From NCBI RefSeq assembly GCF_002245215.1, contig NZ_NPMR01000001.1:992001-1056000 (forward strand): a DNA stretch of 64,000 nt. The letters are read 5' to 3'. Shown here piece after piece: positions 26,141 through 36,036 of this stretch. A model generated the notes under the pieces. It searched no databases and was not told the DNA's origin. It saw nothing but the letters and a program-made list of their open reading frames with translations. The first letter of the stretch is position 1. Every line of letters begins with the position of its first letter. This DNA is from Microbacterium sp. Yaish 1. GTDB lineage: Bacteria; Actinomycetota; Actinomycetes; Actinomycetales; Microbacteriaceae. Made by a program: the position numbers and the translations under genes.

Positions 26141-26362
26141 TCAGCGGTAGCGGTAGACGATGCGGCCGCGCGTGAGGTCGTAGGGGCTGAGCTCCACGAC
26201 GACGCGGTCTTCGGGGATGATGCGGATGTAGTTCTGTCGCATCTTTCCCGAGATCGTTGCGAGGACCTTGTGTCCGTTGCTCAGCTCGACGCGGAACATC
26301 GCGTTCGGCAGAGCCTCGGAGATCACGCCCTCGATCTCGATGACACCGTCTTTCTTGGCCAT
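26141..26362 (-). CDS. infA: translation initiation factor IF-1
   Basis: The 73-residue product begins [20 protein letters not shown] and contains the OB-fold core with [10 protein letters not shown] and [16 protein letters not shown], the full length of bacterial IF-1. It occupies the A site during initiation. A promoter and a small leader hairpin lie directly upstream, after the dsbA-like gene, so infA starts a new unit. Confidence 0.97.
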   Translation of the reverse strand: MAKKDGVIEIEGVISEALPNAMFRVELSNGHKVLATISGKMRQNYIRIIPEDRVVVELSPYDLTRGRIVYRYR

Positions 26363-26380
26363 ACGCTCGCTTACAGTTGT

Positions 26381-26481
26381 GCAGACCGGTCGGTCTGCGT
26401 TGGATGGGATTTTCGGTGACACGCCGAGAGAGGCGCAACGCACCAAAGATCAAGCATACGCGCTACCGCACCCGCCGGCAA
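26381..26481 (-). promoter_or_regulatory. infA promoter and leader hairpin
   Basis: On the minus strand, TTGCCG (26476-26481) and TATGCT (26453-26458) are separated by 17 bp. Transcription would begin near 26446, giving an 84-nt leader. Within it, GCAGACC (26381-26387) and GGTCTGC (26392-26398) form a perfect 7-bp hairpin 19 nt before the infA ATG. Confidence 0.65.
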
Positions 26482-26518
26482 CTCGCCGTATCTCGCACGG
26501 CGCGTCGCCCGCCTCCGC

Positions 26519-27205
26519 TCAGTTGAAGAGCGTGGCGAACGAGCCGCGTGCCGGGATGGTGCTGTTCGAGATCGTCTCTCCGTTGACGGCGATCGTCGGC
26601 GTGCCGATACCGCTGGCACCGGGCTGGATCGGCGTCTCCTTGGTCTTCGCGGCCACGAACGAGCCGTACGTGCGATCGGTGACGCACGAGTCGATGCCCG
26701 TCACGCCCACATCCGACGCGATCTTCAGGATCTCGTCGTCGGTGAGGCCGGTCGACTGCTCTGCGGGCTGCTTCTCGAACATCGCCTGCATGAACGGCAC
26801 CGCCGCGTCGGGGTTCGCCTCGGCCACGCAGTACATCGCGTTGGCGGAACGGGTCGAGTACTCCGTGCCCTGCGAGTATCGGTCGAGGATCGAGATCGGG
26901 TGGATCTTGAGGGTGATCGTGCCGTCGTTCACGAGATCGAGGATCTCGGGGCCGTAGGTCGTCTCGAACTGACCGCAGATGGGGCACATGAAGTCGAGGT
27001 ACGTGTCGAGGGTCTGCGAGCCGTCACCGACCACGATCGCGCCGCTCTCCTGCTCGATGCCCGAGCCGGTGGGCGGGGTACCCGGGTCGGTCGCGCTGTT
27101 GTTCATCCACACCACGAGCGCGACGATGAGCGCCACCACGACCACCACGGCCGTCGACACCCAGATCGCGAACCAGTTGGTCTTGCCCGTCGCCGCAGTA
27201 GCCAT
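26519..27205 (-). CDS. membrane-anchored DsbA-like thioredoxin-fold protein
   Basis: The 228-residue protein has one N-terminal membrane helix (about residues 11-34) and an extracytoplasmic DsbA-type domain with active site CPIC (Cys74, Cys77), an inserted helical region and the cis-proline strand GIGTPTI. A further Cys pair is likely from Cys in MYCVAEA and DSCVTDR. It should oxidise or isomerise disulphides in exported proteins. The ATG at 27205 follows AGGAGAG; an adjacent GTG at 27208 is possible. It lies 8 nt after map, apparently as the last gene of the secY-adk-map unit. Confidence 0.85.
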   Translation of the reverse strand: MATAATGKTNWFAIWVSTAVVVVVALIVALVVWMNNSATDPGTPPTGSGIEQESGAIVVGDGSQTLDTYLDFMCPICGQFETTYGPEILDLVNDGTITLKIHPISILDRYSQGTEYSTRSANAMYCVAEANPDAAVPFMQAMFEKQPAEQSTGLTDDEILKIASDVGVTGIDSCVTDRTYGSFVAAKTKETPIQPGASGIGTPTIAVNGETISNSTIPARGSFATLFN

Positions 27206-27216
27206 CACTTCTCTCC

Positions 27217-28050
27217 TCAGCCGATTTCCGTCGGCACGATTCCATACGGAGCAAGCCCCGCGGCGCCACCGTCGGGCGCCGTGAGAACCCAGATGCCCCC
27301 ATCATGCACCGCGACGCTATGTTCCCAATGGGAGCCGTCCGAGCCGTCGATCGTCGACACGGTCCAGTCGTCGTCCTCGGTGAAGGTCTCCTCCGAGCCG
27401 GCCACGACCATGGGCTCGATCGCGAGCACGAGACCGGGCTTCACCTCGGGACCGAGGTCGGCGACGCGGTAGTTGAACACCGACGGCGCCTCGTGCATCT
27501 TGCGGCCGATGCCGTGCCCGACGTAGTCGCGCAGGATGCCGTAGCCCTCACCGGACGCCTCGATCGAGGTCTGGATCGCGTCGCCGATCTCGCCGATGCG
27601 CTTCGCGTTCGCCATCGCGGCGATTCCCGCCCACAGCGACTCCTCGGTGACCTGCGACAGCCGCTCCCGCGCGGCGACGAGCTCGGGCCGCTCGGGATCG
27701 GGGATGACGATCGTGAACGCTGAGTCGCCGTTCCAGCCGCGGAACTGCGCACCGGCGTCGATCGACAGGATGTCGCCGGGCTCGAGCGGGCGCGAGCCGG
27801 GGATGCCGTGCACGACCTGCTCGTTGACCGATGCGCACACCGTGTGGCGGTACCCGCGCACGAGCTGGAAGTTCGACTCCGCGCCGCGGGAGCGGATCAC
27901 GTCGGCCGCGATGGCGTCGAGCTCGAGGGTGGTCACGCCGGGCGCGACATGCTCGCGCACCGCCTGCAGCGCCGCGGCCGTGATGAGGCCCGGCTCGACC
28001 ATCGCCTGCAGCTGCGCGGGCGACTTGTAGATGGAGCGGCGGCCGATCAC
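27217..28050 (-). CDS. map: methionine aminopeptidase, type I
   Basis: The 277-residue enzyme removes the initiator Met from new proteins. The five metal ligands are visible: Asp98 (SIDAGA), Asp109 (NGDSAF), His179 (GHGIG), Glu212 (IEPM) and Glu243 (WEHSV). The GTG start overlaps the adk stop, the common actinobacterial secY-adk-map arrangement. A DsbA-like gene follows. Confidence 0.96.
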   Translation of the reverse strand: MIGRRSIYKSPAQLQAMVEPGLITAAALQAVREHVAPGVTTLELDAIAADVIRSRGAESNFQLVRGYRHTVCASVNEQVVHGIPGSRPLEPGDILSIDAGAQFRGWNGDSAFTIVIPDPERPELVAARERLSQVTEESLWAGIAAMANAKRIGEIGDAIQTSIEASGEGYGILRDYVGHGIGRKMHEAPSVFNYRVADLGPEVKPGLVLAIEPMVVAGSEETFTEDDDWTVSTIDGSDGSHWEHSVAVHDGGIWVLTAPDGGAAGLAPYGIVPTEIG

Positions 28051-28634
28051 GCCGTGATGCCGCGGGCGGTCAGCGCCGCGGTGATCCGCTCGGTGATCTC
28101 GTCGAGCGAGCCGACGCCGTCGATCTGGTCGACGATGCCGCGCTCGCGGAACACGTCGAGGATCGGCGCGGTCTCGTTCTCGTAGATCGAGAGTCGCTTG
28201 GCGATGGACTCCTCGTTGTCGTCCTCGCGGCCCTGCTCCGCGGCGCGCTTGGACAGCCGCGCGATCGACTCCTCACGGGGCACGACGAGCTCGATGACAC
28301 CCGTCAGCTCTTCACCGCGGCCGCGCAGGAACGCGTCGAGGTCGGCCACCTGGGCGAGGTTGCGGGGGTAGCCGTCGAGCAGGAACCCGCCGGCGGCGTC
28401 ATCCTGCGCGAGCCGGTCGCGCACGATCGCGCTCGTCAGCTCGTCGGGCACCAGGTCGCCGGCGTCGATGATCGCCTTGACCTGCTGGCCGAGCTCGGTG
28501 CCCTCTTTGACGTTCGCCCGGAAGACGTCGCCCGTCGAGACGGCGGGCACGCCGAGCGCCTCGGCGATGCGCACTCCCTGAGTGCCCTTGCCCGAGCCCT
28601 GCGGCCCGACGATCAGGAGGCGTGCAGCCGTCAT
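28047..28634 (-). CDS. adk: adenylate kinase
   Basis: The 195-residue enzyme interconverts ATP + AMP and 2 ADP. It has the P-loop GPQGSGKGT (residues 10-18), the AMP-site FLLDGYPRN and a short lid without the zinc Cys tetrad found in many Gram-positive enzymes. The start overlaps the secY stop and its stop overlaps the map start, so the three are tightly coupled. Confidence 0.97.
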   Translation of the reverse strand: MTAARLLIVGPQGSGKGTQGVRIAEALGVPAVSTGDVFRANVKEGTELGQQVKAIIDAGDLVPDELTSAIVRDRLAQDDAAGGFLLDGYPRNLAQVADLDAFLRGRGEELTGVIELVVPREESIARLSKRAAEQGREDDNEESIAKRLSIYENETAPILDVFRERGIVDQIDGVGSLDEITERITAALTARGITA

Positions 28635-29956
28635 CGCAGCAACCCTTCGTAGTGGCGCTGCTGGAGCTGCGCGTCGATCTGCTTCACCGTCTCGAGACCG
28701 ACGCCCACGATGATGAGGATCGATGCGCCGCCGAACGGGAAGTTCTGGTTCGCACCGACCGTCGCGAGCGCGATCAGCGGAAGCAGGGCGATGAGACCCA
28801 GGTAGATCGAGCCGGGAGCGGTGATGCGGGTGAGGACGTAGTCGAGGTACTCCGCCGTGGGACGGCCGGCACGGATGCCGGGGATGAAGCCGCCGTACTT
28901 CTTCATGTTGTCGGCGACGTCGACCGGGTTGAACGTGATCGCGACGTAGAAGTACGTGAAGCCGATGATCAGCAGGAAGTACACCGCCATGTAGAGCGGG
29001 TGGTCGCCGGTCGTGAAGTACTGCTGGATCCACGCGACCCAGCCCGGGACGTTGCCGTCGGCATCCGGGTTCTGGTTGAACTGCGCGATGAGCGCGGGGA
29101 TGTACAGCAGCGACGAGGCGAAGATGACCGGCACGACACCGGCCATGTTGACCTTGATCGGGATGTACGTGTTCGTGCCGCCGTACGTGCGGCGGCCCAC
29201 CATGCGCTTGGCGTACTGGACGGGGATGCGCCGCTGCGACTGCTCGACGAAGACGACGAGGGCGACGACGACGATGCCGACCGCCAGGACGAGGAGGAAG
29301 ACCTCGAAGCCGCGCGCGACCGCGATCGACCACAGGGCCGCGGGGAACGTCGCCGCGATCGAGGTGAAGATGAGGATCGACATGCCGTTGCCGACGCCGC
29401 GCTCGGTGACGAGCTCGGCGAACCACATGATGAGGCCCGTGCCGGCGGTCATCGTGATGATCATCAGGAGCTGCGCGTACCAGGCCTCCGACGTCACCAG
29501 CTGCGCGCACTCGGGGACACCGGTCACGGGGATCAGCTGACCCGAGCGCGCGACCGTGACGAGCGTCGTGGACTGCAGCAGCGCCAGGGCGATCGTGAGG
29601 TAGCGGGTGTACTGCGTGAGCTTCGCCTGGCCCGACTGGCCCTCCTTGTAGAGGGTCTCGAAGTGCGGGATGACGACGCGCAGCAGCTGCACGATGATCG
29701 TCGCGGTGATGTAGGGCATCACGCCGAGCGCGAAGATCGACAGCTGCAGCAGAGCGCCGCCCGAGAACAGGTTCACGAGCGACAGCAGGCCCTGCGCCGT
29801 CCCGCTCTGATCGAGACAGCTCTGCACGTTCGGGAAGTTCACGAACGGCGTCGGGACGTGGGCGCCCAGGCGGTAGATGGCGATGATCGCCAGGGTGAAG
29901 CCGATCTTCCGCCGGAGATCCGGAGTGCGGAAGACCCGCGCAATGGCGCTGAACAA
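28631..29956 (-). CDS. secY: preprotein translocase subunit SecY
   Basis: The 441-residue channel subunit has ten membrane helices, the pore-plug and loop regions and the conserved HVPTPFVNF, GMSILIFTSI and GGTNTYIPIKVN segments. The start is set to the TTG at 29956 because GGAGG lies 7 nt upstream and the encoded (M)FSAIARVFRTPDLR is the usual SecY beginning. The longer frame to 30004 also starts with TTG but lacks a ribosome binding site. A strong hairpin separates it from rplO, so it may be first in a secY-adk-map unit. Confidence 0.95.
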   Translation of the reverse strand: MFSAIARVFRTPDLRRKIGFTLAIIAIYRLGAHVPTPFVNFPNVQSCLDQSGTAQGLLSLVNLFSGGALLQLSIFALGVMPYITATIIVQLLRVVIPHFETLYKEGQSGQAKLTQYTRYLTIALALLQSTTLVTVARSGQLIPVTGVPECAQLVTSEAWYAQLLMIITMTAGTGLIMWFAELVTERGVGNGMSILIFTSIAATFPAALWSIAVARGFEVFLLVLAVGIVVVALVVFVEQSQRRIPVQYAKRMVGRRTYGGTNTYIPIKVNMAGVVPVIFASSLLYIPALIAQFNQNPDADGNVPGWVAWIQQYFTTGDHPLYMAVYFLLIIGFTYFYVAITFNPVDVADNMKKYGGFIPGIRAGRPTAEYLDYVLTRITAPGSIYLGLIALLPLIALATVGANQNFPFGGASILIIVGVGLETVKQIDAQLQQRHYEGLLR

Positions 29957-30049
29957 GTGGATTCCTCCCAAGGGATGGGCGGCGTCTCGGGAAGACACCG
30001 TCAACCAGGGTATCCCAGGCCGTTCGCAGGCGCGCCTCGGATACGACGA

Positions 30050-30081
30050 AGCGAGGGCCGGAGCGAACTCCGGCCCTCGCT
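30050..30081 (-). terminator. intrinsic terminator between rplO and secY
   Basis: A perfect 14-bp stem (30050-30063 with 30068-30081) capped by a CGAA tetraloop lies 6 nt past the rplO stop. It is as strong as the cluster-end terminators. secY downstream therefore needs readthrough or its own promoter. Confidence 0.8.
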
Positions 30082-30087
30082 GGCGAA

Positions 30088-30579
30088 TTACTTGATGGAA
30101 CCGCCGGCTGCGACGATCTTCTGCTCGGCAGAGCCCGAGACCTTGTCGACCGACACGTTCAGCGCCACCGAGATGTCGCCGGTGCCGAGCACCTTGACCT
30201 TCTCGTTCTTGCGGACGGCACCCTTGGCGACCAGGTCGCTGATGGTGACGTCGCCGCCCTGCGGGTACAGCTCCGCGAGCTTGTCCAGGTTCACGACCTG
30301 GTACTCGACGCGGAACGGGTTCTTGAACCCGCGCAGCTTGGGGGTGCGCATGTGGAGCGGCATCTGGCCGCCCTCGAAGCCCACCTTGACCTGGTAGCGA
30401 GCCTTCGTACCCTTGGTACCGCGGCCCGCCGTCTTGCCCTTGGAGCCCTCACCGCGACCGACACGGGTCTTCGCGGTGTTGGATCCGGGGACCGGACGCA
30501 GGTGGTGCACCTTCAGCACACCGGGGCGAGCGGCCGTGGTCTCGGCCTTCGCCTTCTTGTCGTCCTTCTTCTCAGCCAT
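30088..30579 (-). CDS. rplO: 50S ribosomal protein L15
   Basis: The 163-residue protein has the Gly-rich basic N-terminal arm [19 protein letters not shown] and the core [20 protein letters not shown] of L15, an assembly protein of the large subunit. It carries a short Lys/Asp-rich N-terminal extension. Its ATG overlaps the rpmD stop by one base. Confidence 0.97.
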   Translation of the reverse strand: MAEKKDDKKAKAETTAARPGVLKVHHLRPVPGSNTAKTRVGRGEGSKGKTAGRGTKGTKARYQVKVGFEGGQMPLHMRTPKLRGFKNPFRVEYQVVNLDKLAELYPQGGDVTISDLVAKGAVRKNEKVKVLGTGDISVALNVSVDKVSGSAEQKIVAAGGSIK

Positions 30580-30764
30580 CAGTCGATCTCCTCAACCTTC
30601 ACGAGGTGCGCGACGGTCTTGACGTAGCCGCGCGTCTGCGCGTCGTCGGGACGGACGACCGAGTCGCCGATCCGCTTGAGACCCAGCGAACGCAGCGTGT
30701 CGCGCTGGTTCTGCTTCTCGCTCACCTTGGACTTGACCTGGGTGACCTTCAGTCGAGCGGCCAT
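30579..30764 (-). CDS. rpmD: 50S ribosomal protein L30
   Basis: The 61-residue protein has the L30 signature [17 protein letters not shown] followed by [14 protein letters not shown]. It overlaps rpsE and rplO by one base at each end, the tight spacing usual for the spc operon. Confidence 0.96.
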   Translation of the reverse strand: MAARLKVTQVKSKVSEKQNQRDTLRSLGLKRIGDSVVRPDDAQTRGYVKTVAHLVKVEEID

Positions 30765-31462
30765 CAGGCACCTACCTTCTGTGCGGCGTTCGCCTCGGCC
30801 TCAGCGCGCACGAGACGAGCCGGTGCGACCTGGTCGAAGTCCAGGCCACGGCGTGCGGCGACCGCACGGGGCTCCTCGAGCTGCTTCAGTGCCTCGACGG
30901 TCGCGTGCACGATGTTGATCGTGTTCGACGAGCCGAGCGACTTCGACAGGACGTCGTGGATACCGGCGCACTCGAGCACGGCGCGGACGGGACCACCGGC
31001 GATAACACCGGTACCGGCGGCGGCGGGGCGCAGGAGCACCACGCCGGCGGCTGCCTCACCCTGCACGGGGTGCGGGATGGTCGAGCCGGTGCGGGGAACG
31101 CGGAAGAAGTTGCGCTTGGCCTCTTCGACACCCTTCGAGATGGCGAGGGGGACCTCACGCGCCTTGCCGTAGCCGACGCCGACCAGACCGTTGCCGTCGC
31201 CGACGACGACGAGAGCGGTGAAGCTGAAGCGACGACCACCCTTGACGACCTTCGAGACGCGGTTGATCGTGACGACGCGCTCCAGGAACTGGCTCTTGTC
31301 GGCGTCGCGCGAACCGCGGTCGCGGTTGTTGTTGCGCTCGCGGCTGCCGCGGCGGGGCTCGCGGGCCTCGCGCTCGACGGGAGCGGTGCCGGCGGCCTGC
31401 TCGGTCGTAGCCTGTTCGGTCACAGGGTTCTCTCCGTTGTTGTTGGTCACTGCATCGCTCAC
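30764..31462 (-). CDS. rpsE: 30S ribosomal protein S5
   Basis: The 232-residue protein has the S5 core from about residue 60 ([37 protein letters not shown]). Before it is an extension of about 55 residues, first Ala/Glu/Thr-rich and then Arg/Asn-rich ([17 protein letters not shown]), longer than in E. coli and typical of actinobacteria. S5 affects decoding accuracy. The GTG start overlaps the rplR stop. Confidence 0.97.
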   Translation of the reverse strand: MSDAVTNNNGENPVTEQATTEQAAGTAPVEREAREPRRGSRERNNNRDRGSRDADKSQFLERVVTINRVSKVVKGGRRFSFTALVVVGDGNGLVGVGYGKAREVPLAISKGVEEAKRNFFRVPRTGSTIPHPVQGEAAAGVVLLRPAAAGTGVIAGGPVRAVLECAGIHDVLSKSLGSSNTINIVHATVEALKQLEEPRAVAARRGLDFDQVAPARLVRAEAEANAAQKVGA

Positions 31463-31818
31463 AGGTTCAGACCTCCCTCGCGAGCGCCTTCGGCGATCGC
31501 TGCGACACGGCCCGCGTAGCGGTTGCCACCGCGGTCGAACACGACGTCTGCGACGCCGGCGGCCTTGGCGCGCTCGGCGACGAGCTCGCCGACCTTGCGG
31601 GCCTTGGCGGTCTTGTCACCGTCGAACGTGCGCAGGTCGGCCTCGAGGGTCGACGCCGAAGCCACGGTGTGGCCCTTGGCGTCGTCGACGAGCTGCACGA
31701 AGACGTGGCGGGCCGAGCGGGTCACGACCAGGCGCGGCCGGGCCTCGGTGCCCACGATCTTCTTGCGAAGGCGGGCGTGACGACGCGCACGCGCGTCGGA
31801 CTTGCTCTTCACAGCCAT
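31459..31818 (-). CDS. rplR: 50S ribosomal protein L18
   Basis: The 119-residue protein carries the basic N-terminus ([21 protein letters not shown]) and the 5S rRNA-binding core ending in [24 protein letters not shown]. It lies 2 nt after rplF and overlaps rpsE. Confidence 0.97.
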   Translation of the reverse strand: MAVKSKSDARARRHARLRKKIVGTEARPRLVVTRSARHVFVQLVDDAKGHTVASASTLEADLRTFDGDKTAKARKVGELVAERAKAAGVADVVFDRGGNRYAGRVAAIAEGAREGGLNL

Positions 31819-31820
31819 GC

Positions 31821-32357
31821 TTACTTACCAGCCTTTCCGGCCTTGCGGCGGACGACCTCGCCCGCGTACCGCACACCCTTGCCCTTGTAGGGCTCGGGCT
31901 TGCGGATCTTGCGGATGTTGGCCGCGGTCTCGCCGACCGCCTGCTTGTCGATGCCGCTGACCGTGAGCTTGTTGTTGCCCTCGACGGTCAGGGTGATGCC
32001 GGCGGGTGCCTCGACGGTGACGGGGTGCGAGAAGCCGAGAGCGAACTCGACGGACGAGCCCTTCTGGGCGACGCGGTAACCGGTGCCGACGACCTCGAGA
32101 CCCTTGGTGTAGCCCTGGGTCACGCCGATGATGTTGTTGTTGATCAGGGTGCGGGTCAGGCCGTGCAGGGCACGCGACTCGCGCTCGTCGTCCGGACGGG
32201 TGACGAGAACCTGGTTCTCCTCGACCTTGGCCTCGATGGGCTTGGCGACCGTCAGTCGCAGCTCGCCCTTGGGGCCCTTGACGAGGACGTCCTGTCCGGT
32301 GACCTCGACGGTCACACCGGCAGGGATGTCAATGGGAAGACGTCCAATACGCGACAT
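31821..32357 (-). CDS. rplF: 50S ribosomal protein L6
   Basis: The 178-residue protein begins [15 protein letters not shown] and has the two L6 repeats; [19 protein letters not shown] and [16 protein letters not shown] are characteristic. It lies near the factor-binding site of the large subunit. Start and stop sit 4 nt and 2 nt from its neighbours rpsH and rplR. Confidence 0.97.
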   Translation of the reverse strand: MSRIGRLPIDIPAGVTVEVTGQDVLVKGPKGELRLTVAKPIEAKVEENQVLVTRPDDERESRALHGLTRTLINNNIIGVTQGYTKGLEVVGTGYRVAQKGSSVEFALGFSHPVTVEAPAGITLTVEGNNKLTVSGIDKQAVGETAANIRKIRKPEPYKGKGVRYAGEVVRRKAGKAGK

Positions 32358-32361
32358 CAGA

Positions 32362-32760
32362 TCACCACACGTAGGCGAGGACTTCCCCGCCGACGCCCTT
32401 CGACTCGGCCTGGCGGTCCGTGAGGAGGCCAGAGGAGGTGGACAGGATCGCGACGCCCAGGCCACCGAGGACCGTGGGCAGCTCGGTCGACTTCGCGTAC
32501 ACGCGGAGACCGGGCTTGGAGACGCGCTTGATGCCGGCGATCGACCGCTCGCGGTTGGGGCCGTACTTCAGCGTCATGGTGAGGGTCTGGCCGACGCGGG
32601 CATCGGTGACCTCCCAGCCGGAGATGTAGCCCTCCTGCTTGAGGATCTCGGCGATGTTGGTCTTGAGCTTCGAGCTCGGGAGCGACACGGAGTCGTGGTG
32701 CGCCGAGTTCGCGTTGCGCAGACGGGTCAGCATATCTGCGACCGGGTCTGTCATCGTCAT
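32362..32760 (-). CDS. rpsH: 30S ribosomal protein S8
   Basis: The 132-residue protein begins [22 protein letters not shown] and ends [11 protein letters not shown], full length for S8, which binds helix 21 of 16S rRNA and in enterobacteria represses its own operon. A 133-nt gap with a hairpin separates it from rplE. In this cluster rpsN, usual between the two, is absent. Confidence 0.97.
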   Translation of the reverse strand: MTMTDPVADMLTRLRNANSAHHDSVSLPSSKLKTNIAEILKQEGYISGWEVTDARVGQTLTMTLKYGPNRERSIAGIKRVSKPGLRVYAKSTELPTVLGGLGVAILSTSSGLLTDRQAESKGVGGEVLAYVW

Positions 32761-32843
32761 AGGTGTGTTCCTTCGATCATGAGGTTTCGACTGCCGTTAC
32801 ACGACAGGCGACCTTCGATGAATGTCCATATTCAGTTGTGCAG

Positions 32844-32879
32844 TCGTTCGGCCCCGGAGCATGCCCCGAGGCCGAACGA
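32844..32879 (-). terminator. hairpin between rplE and rpsH
   Basis: TCGTTCGGCC (32844-32853) pairs perfectly with GGCCGAACGA (32870-32879), 14 nt past the rplE stop; the loop is itself GC-rich. It occupies the place where rpsN is found in many bacteria and may divide the S10 and spc units. Confidence 0.65.
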
Positions 32880-32893
32880 TCGATTGTACCGGA

Positions 32894-33484
32894 TTACGCC
32901 TGAGCGTCGTCCGACTTGAACGGGAAGCCCAGCTGGCGGAGCAGCGAGCGTCCCTCGTCATCCGTCTTCGCCGTGGTGACGATCGTGATGTCGAAACCGC
33001 GGACGCGGTCGATCCGGTCCTGGTTGATCTCGTGGAAGACCGCCTGCTCCTGCAGACCGAAGGTGTAGTTGCCGTGACCGTCGAACTGCTTGGGCGACAG
33101 ACCGCGGAAGTCGCGGATGCGGGGCAGCGCGAGGTTCACGAGACGGTCGATGAACTCCCACGCACGGTCACCGCGGAGGGTGACGTGCGCGCCGATGGCC
33201 TGGCCCTCGCGCAGCTTGAACTGCGCGATGGACTTGCGGGCCTTCGTGACGATCGGCTTCTGACCCGTGATCTTCGTCAGGTCGTCCACGGCGCCGTCGA
33301 TCACCTTGCTGTCGCGAGCTGCCTCGCCGACACCGGTGTTCACGACGACCTTCACGAGACCGGGGATCTGCATGACGTTGGCGTAGCCGAACTCGTCCTG
33401 CAGAGCCTTCTTGATCTCGCTCTGGTACTTCTGCTTCAGGCGGGGCTGGATCTTGCCAGCCGCCGCGGCAGTGGTGCTGCTCAT
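32894..33484 (-). CDS. rplE: 50S ribosomal protein L5
   Basis: The 196-residue protein has the L5 signatures [28 protein letters not shown] and the C-terminal [21 protein letters not shown]5 binds 5S rRNA and contacts the P-site tRNA. It lies 2 nt after rplX and is the last gene before a hairpin and a gap. Confidence 0.97.
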   Translation of the reverse strand: MSSTTAAAAGKIQPRLKQKYQSEIKKALQDEFGYANVMQIPGLVKVVVNTGVGEAARDSKVIDGAVDDLTKITGQKPIVTKARKSIAQFKLREGQAIGAHVTLRGDRAWEFIDRLVNLALPRIRDFRGLSPKQFDGHGNYTFGLQEQAVFHEINQDRIDRVRGFDITIVTTAKTDDEGRSLLRQLGFPFKSDDAQA

Positions 33485-33486
33485 AT

Positions 33487-33846
33487 TCAGAGGTCCTTGC
33501 CGCTCTTCTTCGCGTAACGCACGCGGACGGTGCGCTTCACGCCGTCCTTCGTCTTCTCCTCGACGCGGTGACCGACGCGGGTCGGCTTCTTCGTCTCGGG
33601 GTCCACGAGCTGGACGTTCGAGATGTGGATGGGGGCCTCGATGGTCTCGATGCCACCCGTCTTGGTGCCACGCTGCGTCTGGCCGACGCGGGTGTGCTTG
33701 GTGGCGTAGTTGACGCCCTCGACGATGACGCGGTTCTGCTCGACGAGGACCTCGAGGACCTTGCCCTGCTTGCCGCGGTCGCCGCCGCGCTCGGGCTTGG
33801 CGCCCGTGATGACCTGAACCAGGTCACCCTTCTTGATGTTCGCCAT
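33487..33846 (-). CDS. rplX: 50S ribosomal protein L24
   Basis: The 119-residue protein starts with the KOW-type RNA-binding segment [22 protein letters not shown] and continues with [22 protein letters not shown]24 starts large-subunit assembly. It is 2 nt from rplN and 2 nt from rplE. Confidence 0.97.
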   Translation of the reverse strand: MANIKKGDLVQVITGAKPERGGDRGKQGKVLEVLVEQNRVIVEGVNYATKHTRVGQTQRGTKTGGIETIEAPIHISNVQLVDPETKKPTRVGHRVEEKTKDGVKRTVRVRYAKKSGKDL

Positions 33847-33848
33847 GA

Positions 33849-34217
33849 TCAGATGACCTCCGGGGCGAGCGAGACGATCTTCATGAACTTCTTGTCGCGA
33901 AGCTCACGACCGACCGGTCCGAAGATGCGGGTGCCGCGGGGCTCCCCGTCGTTCTTCAGGATGACGGCGGCGTTCTCGTCGAACTTGATGTACGAGCCGT
34001 CGGGACGGCGCGTCTGCTTGACGGTGCGGACGATGACGGCCTTGACGACATCACCCTTCTTGACGTTGCCACCGGGGATCGCGTCCTTGACGGTGGCGAC
34101 GATGATGTCGCCCAGTCCGGCGTACCGGCGGGCGGAGCCGCCGAGCACGCGGATGGTGAGCAGCTCCTTGGCGCCGGTGTTGTCGGCGACCTTGAGGCGG
34201 GATTCGGTCTGAATCAT
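33849..34217 (-). CDS. rplN: 50S ribosomal protein L14
   Basis: The 122-residue protein begins [19 protein letters not shown] and contains the L14 block [22 protein letters not shown], full length for the family. It lies at the subunit interface and binds the silencing factor RsfS in other bacteria. Confidence 0.98.
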   Translation of the reverse strand: MIQTESRLKVADNTGAKELLTIRVLGGSARRYAGLGDIIVATVKDAIPGGNVKKGDVVKAVIVRTVKQTRRPDGSYIKFDENAAVILKNDGEPRGTRIFGPVGRELRDKKFMKIVSLAPEVI

Positions 34218-34221
34218 GAGA

Positions 34222-34551
34222 TCACTTCGCCTTCTCGAGGACCTCGACCAGACGCCAGCGCTTGGTGGCGCTCAGCGGGCGAGTCTCGTTGATGAGGACG
34301 AGGTCGCCGATGCCGGCGGTGTTGGCCTCGTCGTGGGCCTTGACCTTCGACGTGCGGCGGATGACCTTGCCGTAGAGCGGGTGCTTCACGCGGTCCTCGA
34401 CCTCGACGACGATCGTCTTGTCCATCTTGTCGCTCACGACGTAGCCGCGACGAGCCTTGCGGTAACCGCGGGCCTGCGGGTCGCGGACGTCGTGCTCGCC
34501 GTGCTCGTGGCCCTCGGCGACAGCCTCAGCGGCGTTCTTGTCGGTAGCCAT
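34222..34551 (-). CDS. rpsQ: 30S ribosomal protein S17
   Basis: The 109-residue protein has the OB-fold core [27 protein letters not shown] and [20 protein letters not shown]. It has about 25 extra N-terminal residues ([16 protein letters not shown]) compared with the shortest bacterial forms. The ATG overlaps the rpmC stop by one base. Confidence 0.97.
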   Translation of the reverse strand: MATDKNAAEAVAEGHEHGEHDVRDPQARGYRKARRGYVVSDKMDKTIVVEVEDRVKHPLYGKVIRRTSKVKAHDEANTAGIGDLVLINETRPLSATKRWRLVEVLEKAK

Positions 34552-34859
34552 TACTCGGTCTCTTCCTTCGCGGCCTCGGTGGCGTCATCCGCCTTCTTGG
34601 CCTTGGTCTTCTTCGCCTTCGGCGCCTCCGCGACGGGCGTGGCACGGATGCCGAGCTCGCGCTCGCGGATCACCGTGTAGAGCCGCGCGATGTCGCGCTT
34701 GACCGCACGGATGCGGCCGTGGCTCTCGAGCTGGCCGGTGGCCGACTGGAAGCGCAGGTTGAACAGCTCTTCCTTGGCCTTGCGCAGCTCCTCGACGAGG
34801 CGCTGGTCTTCGAACGTGTCGAGCTCGCTCGGGGCGAGCGTCTTGGTGCCGACAGCCAT
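34551..34859 (-). CDS. rpmC: 50S ribosomal protein L29
   Basis: The 102-residue protein has the two-helix L29 domain ([37 protein letters not shown]). A 30-residue Ala/Lys/Glu-rich tail makes it longer than the usual 65-80 residues. L29 forms part of the docking site for trigger factor and SRP at the exit tunnel. It overlaps rplP by one base. Confidence 0.97.
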   Translation of the reverse strand: MAVGTKTLAPSELDTFEDQRLVEELRKAKEELFNLRFQSATGQLESHGRIRAVKRDIARLYTVIRERELGIRATPVAEAPKAKKTKAKKADDATEAAKEETE

Positions 34860-35278
34860 TACGCGTCGCCCTCCTCGCGCTTGATGATGCGTGCCTTCAG
34901 CGGCAGCTTGTGAATGGCACGGGTCAGGGCCTCGCGAGCGAGCTCCTCGTTGACTCCGGCGACCTCGAAGAGGACGCGACCCGGCTTGACGTTGGCGACC
35001 CACCACTCCGGCGAGCCCTTACCCGAACCCATGCGGGTTTCGGCGGGCTTCTTGGTGAGCGGACGGTCGGGGTAGACGTTGATCCACACCTTGCCGCCAC
35101 GCTTGATGTGACGCGTCATGGCGATACGAGCGGACTCGATCTGACGGTTGGTCACGTAAGCGGGCGTGAGTGCCTGGATCCCGAACTCGCCGAAGGAGAC
35201 CTTCGTGCCGCCGGTGGCCTGGCCATCGCGCTTGGGGTGGTGCTGCTTGCGGTACTTGACCTTACGGGGGATAAGCAT
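34859..35278 (-). CDS. rplP: 50S ribosomal protein L16
   Basis: The 139-residue protein begins [19 protein letters not shown] and contains the conserved [19 protein letters not shown] segment near the A site. It overlaps both rpsC and rpmC by one base. Confidence 0.98.
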   Translation of the reverse strand: MLIPRKVKYRKQHHPKRDGQATGGTKVSFGEFGIQALTPAYVTNRQIESARIAMTRHIKRGGKVWINVYPDRPLTKKPAETRMGSGKGSPEWWVANVKPGRVLFEVAGVNEELAREALTRAIHKLPLKARIIKREEGDA

Positions 35279-36036
35279 CAGGCCGACGCTCCTTCTGCCA
35301 CGGGGGCCTCGTTGCGGGGACCGCGGCGGCGGTCACCGCGGTCGTCGCGACCGCGCGAGGTCTTCGGCGCGTTGGCCTGCTCGCGAGCGAGCTCCTTGGC
35401 CGTCAGGTCGCCCTTGTAGATCCAGACCTTCACGCCGATGCGGCCGAAGGTGGTCTTGGCCTCGTAGAAGCCGTAGTCGATGTTCGCGCGGAGCGTGTGC
35501 AGGGGCACGCGGCCCTCGCGGTAGAACTCCGAGCGGCTCATCTCCGCGCCGCCGAGACGGCCCGAGACCTGGATCCGGATGCCCTTGGCACCGGCGCGCT
35601 GCGCGCCCTGCAGACCCTTGCGCATCGCGCGGCGGAACGCCACACGAGCCGAGAGCTGCTCGGCGATGCCCTGCGCGACGAGCTGGGCGTCGGCCTCGGG
35701 GTTCTTGACCTCGAGGATGTTGAGCTGGATCTGCTTGCCGGTGAGCTTCTCGAGGTCGGCGCGGATGCGCTCGGCCTCGGCGCCACGACGACCGATCACG
35801 ATGCCCGGGCGGGCGGTGTGGATGTCGACGCGGACGCGGTCACGGGTGCGCTCGATCTCGATGTTGCTGACACCGGCGCGGTCGAGCGACGTGGTCAGCA
35901 GACGGCGGATCTTGATGTCCTCGGCGACGTAGTCGGCGTAACGCTGGCCCGGCTTGGTCGAGTCCGAGAACCAACGCGACACGTGGTCCGTGGTGATGCC
36001 GAGGCGGAAGCCGTACGGGTTGACTTTCTGTCCCAT
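35278..36036 (-). CDS. rpsC: 30S ribosomal protein S3
   Basis: The 252-residue protein begins [20 protein letters not shown], has the KH domain motif [13 protein letters not shown] and the helicase-face block [20 protein letters not shown]. An Arg/Asp/Gly-rich tail ([16 protein letters not shown]) extends the C-terminus, as in many actinobacteria. The start overlaps the rplV stop. Confidence 0.98.
   Translation of the reverse strand: MGQKVNPYGFRLGITTDHVSRWFSDSTKPGQRYADYVAEDIKIRRLLTTSLDRAGVSNIEIERTRDRVRVDIHTARPGIVIGRRGAEAERIRADLEKLTGKQIQLNILEVKNPEADAQLVAQGIAEQLSARVAFRRAMRKGLQGAQRAGAKGIRIQVSGRLGGAEMSRSEFYREGRVPLHTLRANIDYGFYEAKTTFGRIGVKVWIYKGDLTAKELAREQANAPKTSRGRDDRGDRRRGPRNEAPVAEGASA

Noticed and set aside
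29957..30004. Upstream TTG start for secY
   Set aside because: No ribosome binding site; the TTG at 29956 has GGAGG 7 nt upstream and gives the usual SecY N-terminus.
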